From NCBI GenBank assembly GCA_955652845.1, contig CATPBY010000530.1, forward strand, positions 1 to 5,779: 5,779 nucleotides of DNA. The letters run 5' to 3'. This DNA comes from an uncultured Terriglobales bacterium. GTDB taxonomy: Bacteria; Acidobacteriota; Terriglobia; Terriglobales; Acidobacteriaceae. Both the position numbers and the translations under genes were made by a program. This document shows positions 1 to 5,505 of the stretch, piece after piece. Positions within the stretch are counted from its first letter, which is position 1. The number at the start of each line of letters is the position of its first letter. The notes under the pieces were generated by a model. It was given only the letters and a program-made list of their open reading frames with translations, was not told the DNA's origin and did no database searches.

Positions 1-713
1 ACCACGGATGCAGGCAACGCTGGCAGGTTCATCGCGACGTTGGCGCCAACGGTCGCCGCCAGCGGCGCGGCGGGCTGAACAGCCGACCAGGCAACTATAT
101 TCGGCAGCGGTACATCCTGCTTCAGTTTCGCATCAGGAGGAGTGACAATTGTCTGGCTATTGTTGTCAGACTCCGGCGGCACGGAGATGATCGATTGCAC
201 AGCGTATTCCGGATCACCAGCATGCGCACCCGAGGCGGCGACTCCGGTATTTACCGGCGGCAAGTATTCCGCGGACGAATAATAGATCACGTCTGACTTT
301 CGGAACACCGGCTGCTCGATAACGCGAGGCGACTGTGGCCACCATTGACCAAGTCCCAAGATTGCGAAGATGGCCGCGGTGTGACAGAAGGCGGATTCCA
401 GAAATCTCTTCCATGGCAGGCGGGACGACACAAACACATCTGGCCAGAAAGCGCCGGGCCGGGATGAAACGCTGGCTGGAGGCCGCTCGTCACTGCGGAA
501 TAAATCCACGAGATTGCGAAAGAAGATCTTGTGCCTGGGATCCAGTTCGACCAGAAGAGTGGGGGTGGGTAACGCGATTCTTGCTGTGCGGAGAATAGTA
601 ATTTCCTCGGCCTCAGGTAGGGTTCTCATAAAACGGGCGGTGGCTGCTGTACTTGGATTATAGCTCGACGCGCCCGGGGAAGAGATATTGAGGAGAAGCA
701 TTTCAGTTTTCAT
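1..713 (-). CDS. TonB-like single-pass membrane protein, N-terminal part (runs off the left edge)
   Basis: An open minus-strand frame runs from ATG at 713 to the window edge with no stop (237 complete codons); an in-frame TAG lies just upstream, so the gene cannot begin earlier. The protein has a cytoplasm-like N-terminal part of about 100 residues with the segment LLVELDPRHKIFFRNLVDLF (53-72). One hydrophobic helix follows at about 104-124 (ESAFCHTAAIFAILGLGQWW), then a region rich in Pro, Ala and Val with 'KSDVIYYSSAEYLPP' (139-153). This layout, one membrane anchor followed by a Pro-rich spacer, resembles TonB-family energy transducers, and I associate the SDVIYY/EYLPP segment with acidobacterial proteins. 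The diagnostic TonB C-terminal domain would lie outside the window, so the function is inferred. ATG at 701 (codon 5) or 626 (codon 30) could be the true start; none has a clear Shine-Dalgarno site. It is divergent from the secreted-protein gene, 28 bp away. Confidence 0.75.
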   Translation of the reverse strand, partial: MKTEMLLLNISSPGASSYNPSTAATARFMRTLPEAEEITILRTARIALPTPTLLVELDPRHKIFFRNLVDLFRSDERPPASVSSRPGAFWPDVFVSSRLPWKRFLESAFCHTAAIFAILGLGQWWPQSPRVIEQPVFRKSDVIYYSSAEYLPPVNTGVAASGAHAGDPEYAVQSIISVPPESDNNSQTIVTPPDAKLKQDVPLPNIVAWSAVQPAAPLAATVGANVAMNLPALPASV

Positions 714-721
714 GTTCTAAT
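713..721 (+). promoter_or_regulatory. Possible extended -10 promoter for the secreted-protein gene
   Basis: The sequence TGTTCTAAT fits an extended -10 element (TGn followed by a 5/6 match to TATAAT). It lies 20 nt upstream of the ATG at 742 and would give a leader of about 14 nt. No good -35 box is present at 16-18 nt spacing, which extended -10 promoters tolerate. It overlaps the start codon of the divergent gene by one base. Assigned by eye only. Confidence 0.3.
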
Positions 722-741
722 TGGGACGCGTGAACTGGACC

Positions 742-1224
742 ATGAAATTGCTTGTTATCGCAGTCCTGTTAATGCCTTCGTGCGCGGCCCTTGGGCAGGC
801 AAGAACGGAAGATTCGACTTCCGCAAAATCGACCGAAGACTATTCGGGAATGTACACGTTCCTTAAGGATGGCGAATTTGTCCAGGTTACTGTTGAAAAT
901 GATGGCCGCGTCACAGGATTCATCTCCCGTTATGGGGAATTGGACAGTGATCGAGGTGCGTTCCTCGATCAGTTTTTCAAGCAGGGTAAACTCGAGGGTA
1001 AAAAGCTCAGCTTTACCACTCAAATGGTTCACGGCACATGGTACGAATTCAAAGGTACGGTCGAACGAGGAGAAGGCAAGAATCCGGCAGACGAAGCCTA
1101 CTATCTTCTAAAAGGTGTGCTTACGCAATTTACCATTGATGCCAACCAAAAGACTGACTCCAGATCTCGCGAAACAATATTCAAGTCATTCCCGCAGGAC
1201 GTAGCATCTCGGCCGGAAAAGTAG
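742..1224 (+). CDS. Small secreted protein of unknown function
   Basis: This encodes 160 residues. The start was chosen at ATG 742 because it places a classic signal peptide at the N-terminus: MKLLVIAVLLMPSCAALGQA, with likely signal peptidase I cleavage after the AxGQA-like end near residue 20. The open frame extends upstream to a TTG at 721, which would only add seven residues in front of the signal. The mature part (SGMYTFLKDGEFVQVTVEND, then GRVTGFISRYG, then LDQFFKQGKLEGKKLSFTTQ) alternates short polar strands with Gly turns and conserved-looking aromatics. This suggests a small beta-sheet or barrel fold in the periplasm or outside the cell. It has only one cysteine, inside the signal peptide (Cys15), and no lipobox. 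I do not recognise a characterised family. It is divergent from the TonB-like gene and convergent with the CYTH gene, whose stop is 10 bp away. No clear ribosome-binding site is visible. Confidence 0.8.
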   Translation: MKLLVIAVLLMPSCAALGQARTEDSTSAKSTEDYSGMYTFLKDGEFVQVTVENDGRVTGFISRYGELDSDRGAFLDQFFKQGKLEGKKLSFTTQMVHGTWYEFKGTVERGEGKNPADEAYYLLKGVLTQFTIDANQKTDSRSRETIFKSFPQDVASRPEK

Positions 1225-1234
1225 AATCCGCAGG

Positions 1235-1822
1235 TTAACGGGCTGTAGGTGGCCTGCGACCGAGAGCTCGAAACGTCATATCTCTTGCATGGCTCCGGCT
1301 GCGGCGCTTCCATGCGGAAAACAATTCTCCATAGCTTTTCGTGATGTAGTTGTCACGCGAAATGTCCAGCAGCCGTGCGGTACGATCAATCCATCCTGGC
1401 GGGCCCTCAATTTCCCCAAAATTGCCGATCGGTGTTTCGTCCACAACCACATGGCCCTTCCCATCACTCCATTCCGCGCGCATTTTTTCGTAACGAAAGG
1501 TGGGGCGAAAAGCCAACGCACGTAGAATGGCTTCCATCTTTTCTCCGTCATTGACTTTAGTCTCAGTTTCGGCTCGCGTCTTGTGGCGACCAGCCTTTCC
1601 TTTCGCCTTGTGGGTCAGCAACCATTCTCCCGCATAGTTGCGAAGACGAAGCAGGGCGCCGCTTTTGCGAAGAGGGAGTCCAGGACGGTCGTAAAGGGTA
1701 TTGATTTCGCGCTTCCGGCGGGTGAGGCAGCGGAAGCCGGCGGCTCGCAGTTTGCGCACCAGCGACCGCGGATCGTCCAGGCGAAATTTTATCTCGATTT
1801 CTTTTTTGTTATTGGAAACCAT
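1235..1822 (-). CDS. CYTH-domain protein (class IV adenylate cyclase / triphosphatase superfamily)
   Basis: This encodes 195 residues. CYTH proteins fold as a tunnel of beta strands that binds triphosphates with two metal ions; known members are class IV adenylate cyclases (CyaB), thiamine triphosphatases and inorganic triphosphatases. The signature ExExK is present as E8-I-E10-I-K12. Further charged pairs of the tunnel are visible: R59/R61 (LLRLR), K72/K74 (THKAKGK), R83-E85-E87 (RAETETK), R110/K113/R115 (RYEKMRAEW), D128 (VVVDETPIG), E137/E139 (GEIEG) and K162-S-Y164 near the end. The fold is well supported, but the substrate cannot be read from sequence. ATG 1822 was chosen because ExExK sits at the extreme N-terminus in this family. 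A TTG at 1855 would add 11 residues and start only 2 nt after the upstream stop. The last 25 residues are Arg-rich (8 Arg). It is likely co-transcribed with the DedA-rhodanese gene 35 bp upstream. Confidence 0.9.
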   Translation of the reverse strand: MVSNNKKEIEIKFRLDDPRSLVRKLRAAGFRCLTRRKREINTLYDRPGLPLRKSGALLRLRNYAGEWLLTHKAKGKAGRHKTRAETETKVNDGEKMEAILRALAFRPTFRYEKMRAEWSDGKGHVVVDETPIGNFGEIEGPPGWIDRTARLLDISRDNYITKSYGELFSAWKRRSRSHARDMTFRALGRRPPTAR

Positions 1823-1857
1823 GGAGTGCAAGTAGACACCGAATCTGAAAGCCAAAA

Positions 1858-2826
1858 TTAGGTAAACATCGGCAACTTCACCAAGTCATCGTGGGGTACT
1901 GGTTCTGTGGCCTGCCCGGCTTTCCGCCATGCCGCCAGGCCACCTACGATAACGAACGCGTTGAATCCCTTTTCCCGCAGCATATGCGCCACCCGGGCGC
2001 TGGTTCCTTCGCGCACTCAAGTGCAGTACAGATAAATATTCTTGTCCTTAGGCAGGATCTTGAGCTCTTCCTCCAGATTATTCGGTTCGATCCGGATTGA
2101 ACCTCTTATTCGCTCCGCATCGGAGTTGTAATAGCCGTGGCTGCGCACATCAGCCAGAAGGATCTGCTCTCTTTCTTCTGACGCGAGTTTGCGGGCCAAC
2201 TCTTCCACCTGCACCCGCGGCACTACCCGGTAGACGATATTCTTGCGATATAGCCATATCCGGTAACCCACATAGGCAACCAGAGCGACCAACAGTGCCG
2301 CCTCGACCGCGTGACCGGCCGACTGGAACCCGTGGGTAATGGAAACCAAAAAGTCGCGGAAGAGGAAGCCGAGAGCGCCATAAGCGGTGGCGTAGAGCGA
2401 TGCACCCACAAAATCCAACCGCAGGAACTGGTCAAAGCGCATTCTCATGCTTCCCGCTAAAGGCGGCGCCATTGTATTCACGCCGGGAATGAATTTCGCG
2501 ATGACAAGGGTGATTTTTCCCCGCTTGTAAAACGATTCGGCGGAGCGCAGGATACAAGTTTCCGGGTTAGATGAAAGCCGGCACAACAGCCCCAGCAAAG
2601 TCCATCCCATATAGCGTCCCAGCACGAATAGGAGGGAGTCGCCCGACAACATAGCGCCGACTGCCAGCAACCAGAGCGTAGGGCCTTTGAGCGAACCGGA
2701 AGCTGCAGCGGCTCCGCCCGCCACCAGCGCCAGTGCTGCGGGCACGGGCATGCCAACGGCCTCGGCGAAGACGATGGCAGAGACAACCAGGTAGCCGTGA
2801 CGCGCTATCAGCGAGAGAAGGCCCAT
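1858..2826 (-). CDS. DedA-family membrane protein fused to a selenocysteine-containing rhodanese domain (TGA read through)
   Basis: This encodes 322 residues if the in-frame TGA at 2017-2019 is read as selenocysteine 270; otherwise it stops at 269. Residues 1-200 are a DedA/SNARE-associated membrane domain: FAEAVGMPVPAALALVAGG (20-38), SGDSLLFVLGRYMG (61-74), and the motif KFIPGVNTMAPPLAG (111-125), with a last membrane helix at about 174-192. Residues 203-322 are a rhodanese domain: VPRVQVEELARKL (202-214), LLADVRSHGYYN (223-234), IRGSIRI (240-246), then the active loop YLYC-T-Sec-VREGTSARVA (265-280), and after it FNAFVIVGGLAAWRKAG. The Sec aligns with the catalytic cysteine, because SA follows at +6/+7 as in canonical C(RSGNR)SA loops. 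The rhodanese part probably faces the cytoplasm and handles a per- or polysulfide or a redox reaction, but the substrate is unknown. The start at ATG 2826 has GAGGA upstream. The alternative, a nonsense mutation, is less likely because the downstream frame is intact and a SECIS-like hairpin follows. Confidence 0.88.
1986..2019 (-). promoter_or_regulatory. Bacterial SECIS-like element just downstream of the TGA
   Basis: In the minus-strand transcript, 21 nt separate the UGA from the apical loop of a hairpin. The stem is GCGCC (2000-1996) paired with GGCGC (1990-1986), five G-C pairs enclosing the 5-nt loop CGGGU (1995-1991). Below it, CGCG (nt 4-7 after the UGA) can pair with UGCG (nt 38-41), separated by internal loops. 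Published bacterial SECIS rules require a small hairpin inside the coding region, about 16-37 nt between UGA and loop, and a G among the first two loop bases; all three hold here. This element would recruit SelB with Sec-tRNA. The folding was done by eye. Confidence 0.78.
2017..2019 (-). other. In-frame TGA, predicted selenocysteine codon (Sec270)
   Basis: The TGA lies in the rhodanese active-site loop, exactly where the catalytic cysteine is expected (Cys-Thr-TGA-Val-Arg-Glu). The frame continues for 52 codons to a TAA at 1858-1860 and encodes the rest of the domain. TGA terminates the adjacent polyprenyl synthase gene (2943-2945), so the codon is not reassigned throughout the genome. Confidence 0.87.
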
Positions 2827-2829
2827 TTA

Positions 2830-2834
2830 TCCTC
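2830..2834 (-). promoter_or_regulatory. Ribosome-binding site of the DedA-rhodanese gene
   Basis: The minus strand reads GAGGA, then TAA, then ATG. The Shine-Dalgarno match is good but the spacing is on the short side. It fixes the start at 2826, which also sits directly before the first hydrophobic segment. Confidence 0.6.
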
Positions 2835-2858
2835 AGCGGCGCTACAGTCAATAGAATC

Positions 2859-2887
2859 AGATTAGGCGTCTACCTGGACCGGTGCAA
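2859..2887 (-). promoter_or_regulatory. Possible sigma-70-type promoter before the DedA-rhodanese gene
   Basis: On the minus strand, TTGCAC (2887-2882) and TAATCT (2864-2859) are separated by exactly 17 nt and lie about 33 nt before the ATG at 2826. Each box matches its consensus at only 3/6 positions. The 116-bp gap after the polyprenyl synthase gene gives room for an independent promoter. Weak. Confidence 0.22.
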
Positions 2888-2942
2888 GCGAATGGGAGAA
2901 CCGTGATCGCAATCGCGAGGTAGACCGGGTACTGGACGGAGC

Positions 2943-3932
2943 TCACTTCTCTCTCGCTACCACAAATTCCGGGGCCCACAACAACGCACGCTTGATCTCG
3001 CCATCGGGAAAGCTACAAATGGAATTTCCCGCCAGGTTGGCATACTCCAGAGCGCGGGCGTGGGCTGCGTCCAGCGAGCCATAGCGCTCCAGGATGCCGA
3101 GAATCTCTCCGTGGGTGACGCCGTCAAATGCGCGATCCCGTACGATGGTCTCAATCGATCGTCTTTCCCCAGGGGTGCACCGTTCCAAGGCGTGAATGAC
3201 CGCCATCGTAACTTTGCCTTCGCGGAGATCACTGGCCACGGGCTTGCCCAGAACGCTCTCCGAAGCGGTCAAGTCAAGCACATCATCCACAATCTGAAAC
3301 GCCATTCCCAGATCGCGACCGTACTGCGCGAGACTCTCTTCTTGTTCCGGAGTCGCTTTTCCCAGAATCGCACCCATGCGCATGCACACTGAGAATAAGC
3401 ACGCAGTCTTCCGGAAAATCAGATCGAAGTACTCATCGAGAGAAATGAGCTTGCCCAGCTTTTCCATTTGCAGCAGCTCGCCTTCCACCATCTGCTGGGT
3501 TAATTCAATGAGCGTGTCCAGAATCCGAAAATTGCGTTCCTGCACTGCGACCTTAAAGGCCTGCATATAGAGCCAGTCGCCAGCCAGCACGCACTTGGAA
3601 TTTCCCCACTGGGTGTTGGCCGCTGGCCGTCCCCGGCGAGTCTGCGCCTCATCAATGATGTCGTCGTGAACCAGAGTTGCGGTATGAATGATTTCGACCA
3701 CGGCGCCAAGGCGTATGGCGCCGCGTCCCTCGTAGTTGAAAAGCTTGGAGGAGAGCAGCAGCAGTGCCGGCCGGATACGCTTGCCGCCGCCGCCACGAAG
3801 ATACTCACCAATTTCCGTGATGGCTTCGACGTGGGAAACTGTGTCCCGCCCGAATTCGCGCTCGATCGCTGCGAGGTCATCCCGCAGCAGCTCGAAAATT
3901 TCTTTCCCGTTAATGGCTGCCGGTGTGCTCAA
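2943..3932 (-). CDS. Long-chain polyprenyl diphosphate synthase (trans-isoprenyl diphosphate synthase)
   Basis: This encodes 329 residues, the usual length for octaprenyl/heptaprenyl diphosphate synthases (IspB, HepT, SdsA type). The enzyme adds isopentenyl diphosphate units to an allylic primer, making the side chain of menaquinone or ubiquinone in the cytoplasm. All family motifs are visible: GGGGKRIRP (47-55, binds diphosphate), the first aspartate-rich motif D90-D-I-I-D94 followed by RRGRPAAN, and the second D216-D-V-L-D220 within FQIVDDVLDLTA, followed by GKPVASDLREGK (229-240). Residues 4-5 before the first motif are small (Ala85, Thr86). In this family bulky residues there limit chain length, so a long product is expected. 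The start is TTG at 3932: a TGA lies upstream in frame, no ATG is suitable, and AAGG lies 7 nt upstream. The stop is TGA (2943-2945). Exact chain length cannot be told. Confidence 0.93.
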   Translation of the reverse strand: MSTPAAINGKEIFELLRDDLAAIEREFGRDTVSHVEAITEIGEYLRGGGGKRIRPALLLLSSKLFNYEGRGAIRLGAVVEIIHTATLVHDDIIDEAQTRRGRPAANTQWGNSKCVLAGDWLYMQAFKVAVQERNFRILDTLIELTQQMVEGELLQMEKLGKLISLDEYFDLIFRKTACLFSVCMRMGAILGKATPEQEESLAQYGRDLGMAFQIVDDVLDLTASESVLGKPVASDLREGKVTMAVIHALERCTPGERRSIETIVRDRAFDGVTHGEILGILERYGSLDAAHARALEYANLAGNSICSFPDGEIKRALLWAPEFVVAREK

Positions 3933-3940
3933 TCCTCTAC

Positions 3941-3982
3941 CTTGTCATGCTGAGCGCAATCGGAGAATCGCTGCTGTTGTCC
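3941..3982. repeat. Possible decayed copy of a dispersed intergenic repeat
   Basis: The segment beginning CTTGTCATGCTGAGCG and continuing to CTGCTGTTGTCC resembles a dispersed intergenic repeat (TGTCATCCTGAGCG followed by AGCGAAGGATCT) that I recall from acidobacterial and other genomes. It fills about half of the 92-bp gap between yajQ and the polyprenyl synthase gene. There is only one copy in the window, so repetitiveness cannot be shown here. Confidence 0.3.
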
Positions 3983-4024
3983 TTGCCACGCGCCGGGGAA
4001 CAGACAGCGCTTCTCATCCGTCTT

Positions 4025-4522
4025 CTAGTTGGTCCGGTAGTTCGTGAATTGCATATCGATTCCGAAGTCCTGTTGCCGCAACAGCGCAATAATTTCCTGC
4101 AAACTATCGCGATCTTTTCCACTCACCCGAACCAGATCGCCCTGGATGGAAGCCTGAACCTTTTTCTTTGAGTTCTTAATAAGCTTTACGATGTCGCGCG
4201 CCTTCTCGATCGAAATGCCCTGCTGCATGGTAATCCGCTGTTTTGCCGTTCCTCCAGCGGCGGACTCAATCGCGCCATAAGTCAGGCCTTTGAGGGAGAC
4301 GCCGCGCTTCACCAGTTTCTGCTGGAGAATGTCATTTACCGCTTTCAACTTGTACTCATCGATGGAGTGCAAAACGATGGCGTCTTTTCCGTCGAGTTCA
4401 ATATTGGACTTCGAGTCTTTTAGGTCAAAGCGCGTGTGAACTTCTTTCAGCGCCTGCTGAATTGCATTGGAAACTTCCTGCAGATCGAGCTTGCTTACGA
4501 TGTCGAATGTGTTTTCCGGCAT
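4025..4522 (-). CDS. yajQ: YajQ-family nucleotide-binding protein
   Basis: This encodes 165 residues, the typical size of YajQ (UPF0234). The family has two ferredoxin-like alpha/beta halves. E. coli YajQ binds nucleotides or tRNA, and a Xanthomonas member binds cyclic di-GMP and acts as a transcriptional co-regulator. Recognisable segments are the N-terminal MPENTFDIVSKLDLQEVSNA (1-20), then RFDLKDSKSNIEL (31-43), IVLHSIDEYKLKAV (49-62), KRGVSLKGL (72-80), KQRITMQQGI (94-103) with KLIKNSKKKVQASIQGD (113-129), and the end VSGKDRDSLQEIIALLR with DFGIDMQFTNYR. The start at ATG 4522 matches the conserved family N-terminus; AGGG lies just upstream but very close. It lies 72 bp after tatD and 92 bp before the polyprenyl synthase gene on the same strand. 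Which ligand it binds in this organism is unknown. Confidence 0.95.
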   Translation of the reverse strand: MPENTFDIVSKLDLQEVSNAIQQALKEVHTRFDLKDSKSNIELDGKDAIVLHSIDEYKLKAVNDILQQKLVKRGVSLKGLTYGAIESAAGGTAKQRITMQQGISIEKARDIVKLIKNSKKKVQASIQGDLVRVSGKDRDSLQEIIALLRQQDFGIDMQFTNYRTN

Positions 4523-4545
4523 GTCCCTGCTACGCTTTTTTGGAA

Positions 4546-4574
4546 GTTATAACCCATCACTGAGGTTATCAGAA
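4546..4574 (-). promoter_or_regulatory. Possible promoter for yajQ
   Basis: The minus strand carries TATAAC (4551-4546, 5/6 match to the -10 consensus) with TTCTGA (4574-4569, 3/6 match to -35) at 17-nt spacing. It sits in the tatD-yajQ gap and would give a leader of about 17 nt. Found by eye only. Confidence 0.32.
4549..4569. other. Small inverted repeat between tatD and yajQ
   Basis: ATAACC (4549-4554) and GGTTAT (4564-4569) form a perfect 6-bp stem with a 9-nt loop. No T-tract follows on either strand, so it is not a convincing intrinsic terminator. It overlaps the proposed yajQ promoter and could be an operator-like site or chance. Confidence 0.25.
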
Positions 4575-4594
4575 GAAAGGATTTGACGGCAGGG

Positions 4595-5419
4595 CTAGGC
4601 GCGTGGAATTGCGTTTTCTCCTGGTTTCAGGAGCTTGAAGAAATCGTAAAAGTTATTTGAGGTCTTACGGCCAATTTCTTCGGAGGAGAGGCCGCGCAAC
4701 TCACCCAACTGGCGTGCCACTTCCTTTACGAAGGCAGGTTCGTTGCGCTTGCCCCGGTGCGGAACAGGAGCGAGAAAGGGCGAATCGGTTTCAATCAAAA
4801 TCCGGTCAAGCGGCACTTGTTGGGCCACCTCGCGAATTTGCTGCGCTTTGGGAAAAGTAATGTTCCCAGCAAACGAAATCATGAATCCCATGTCGAGCGC
4901 ACGCCGTGCGTGCAGCCAGGTCCCGGTGAAGCAGTGCAGAATTCCGCCCAGGCCGTTGCGCGCCCAGTGCTCATTCAGCGTCTGTAGACAATCTTCCCAG
5001 GCATTGTCGCTTCCGTCTGAAGGACGACAGTGAATCACGATTGGTAATTTTGCCGTTTGAGCCAATTGCATTTGCCGCAAAAATACCTGTTGTTGCAGGT
5101 CGCGCGGCGAATGGTCATAGAAGTAGTCAAGTCCGATCTCGCCCCACGCAATGACCTTGGGCCGTTTTGCAAGCTGCGCCATTTCGTCGAAGTCGGCATC
5201 GTTGGCCAGCCTGGCTTCGTGGGGATGAATACCGATTGTCGCGTAAATGAAGTCGTATTCTTCCGCCAGCTGAATTCCACAATCCAGCGAGCCTGGCCCG
5301 GTGCCGCTGCCGATAGCGACCATGGTGTCCACCCCAGCGTCGCGCGCCCGCGCGATCATCTGCGCACGATCGGTATTGAACTGCTCCATCTCAAGATGGG
5401 CGTGAGAATCGATGAACAT
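4595..5419 (-). CDS. tatD: TatD-family metal-dependent hydrolase (putative DNase)
   Basis: This encodes 274 residues, slightly longer than the usual 255-265. TatD proteins are TIM-barrel enzymes with a two-metal centre; characterised members are 3'-5' exonucleases or DNases, and D-aminoacyl-tRNA deacylase activity has also been reported in the family. Expected metal ligands are visible: H6 and H8 in FIDSHAHL, E94 in WGEIGLDYFYD, H130 in PIVIHCR, H162 in GILHCFTG and D212 in ILIETDSPFLAPVPHRGKRN. The family motif GIHPHEA (63-69) is also intact. The start at ATG 5419 puts the first metal motif at residues 6-8, as normal for the family, although no good Shine-Dalgarno site precedes it. It follows metG by 86 bp on the same strand, a gene order common in bacteria, and precedes yajQ by 72 bp. 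Confidence 0.95.
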   Translation of the reverse strand: MFIDSHAHLEMEQFNTDRAQMIARARDAGVDTMVAIGSGTGPGSLDCGIQLAEEYDFIYATIGIHPHEARLANDADFDEMAQLAKRPKVIAWGEIGLDYFYDHSPRDLQQQVFLRQMQLAQTAKLPIVIHCRPSDGSDNAWEDCLQTLNEHWARNGLGGILHCFTGTWLHARRALDMGFMISFAGNITFPKAQQIREVAQQVPLDRILIETDSPFLAPVPHRGKRNEPAFVKEVARQLGELRGLSSEEIGRKTSNNFYDFFKLLKPGENAIPRA

Positions 5420-5505
5420 GGGAGTCAGGAAAAGCTCATGTTGGAAGGGAGGCTCGTCGGGTGCCGTCAGCTACTTCCGAAGTGTCGGCTCAGCTGCTCA
5501 GGCAT

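Noticed and set aside
214..493. Short minus-strand frames of 66-68 codons in the left region
   Set aside because: They are out-of-frame shadows of the open TonB-like frame that runs from 713 to the edge.
721..741. TTG at 721 as the start of the secreted protein
   Set aside because: It would put seven polar residues before a signal peptide that begins naturally at ATG 742.
1229..1258. Inverted repeat CGCAGG/CCTGCG between the convergent genes as a terminator
   Set aside because: Only 6 bp with an 18-nt loop and no adjacent T-tract on either strand; it also lies mostly inside the CYTH coding end.
1858..2019. Pseudogene by nonsense mutation or sequencing error
   Set aside because: Possible in principle, but the TGA is at the single most plausible Sec site, the downstream frame is intact, and a SECIS-like hairpin lies at the correct distance. 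Kept only as the main alternative.
2017..2826. DedA gene as a complete 269-residue protein ending at TGA
   Set aside because: The end falls in the middle of the rhodanese active loop, and the same frame encodes the missing part of the domain straight afterwards.
2868..2925. 8-bp inverted repeat GTCTACCT/AGGTAGAC in the gap before the DedA-rhodanese gene
   Set aside because: The arms are 42 nt apart, there is no T-tract, and a match of this size could arise by chance.
5468..5496. CAGCT/AGCTG hairpin with an inner ACTTC/GAAGT palindrome between metG and tatD
   Set aside because: The stems are short, the inner palindrome has almost no loop, and no T-run follows; not a supportable terminator or attenuator.
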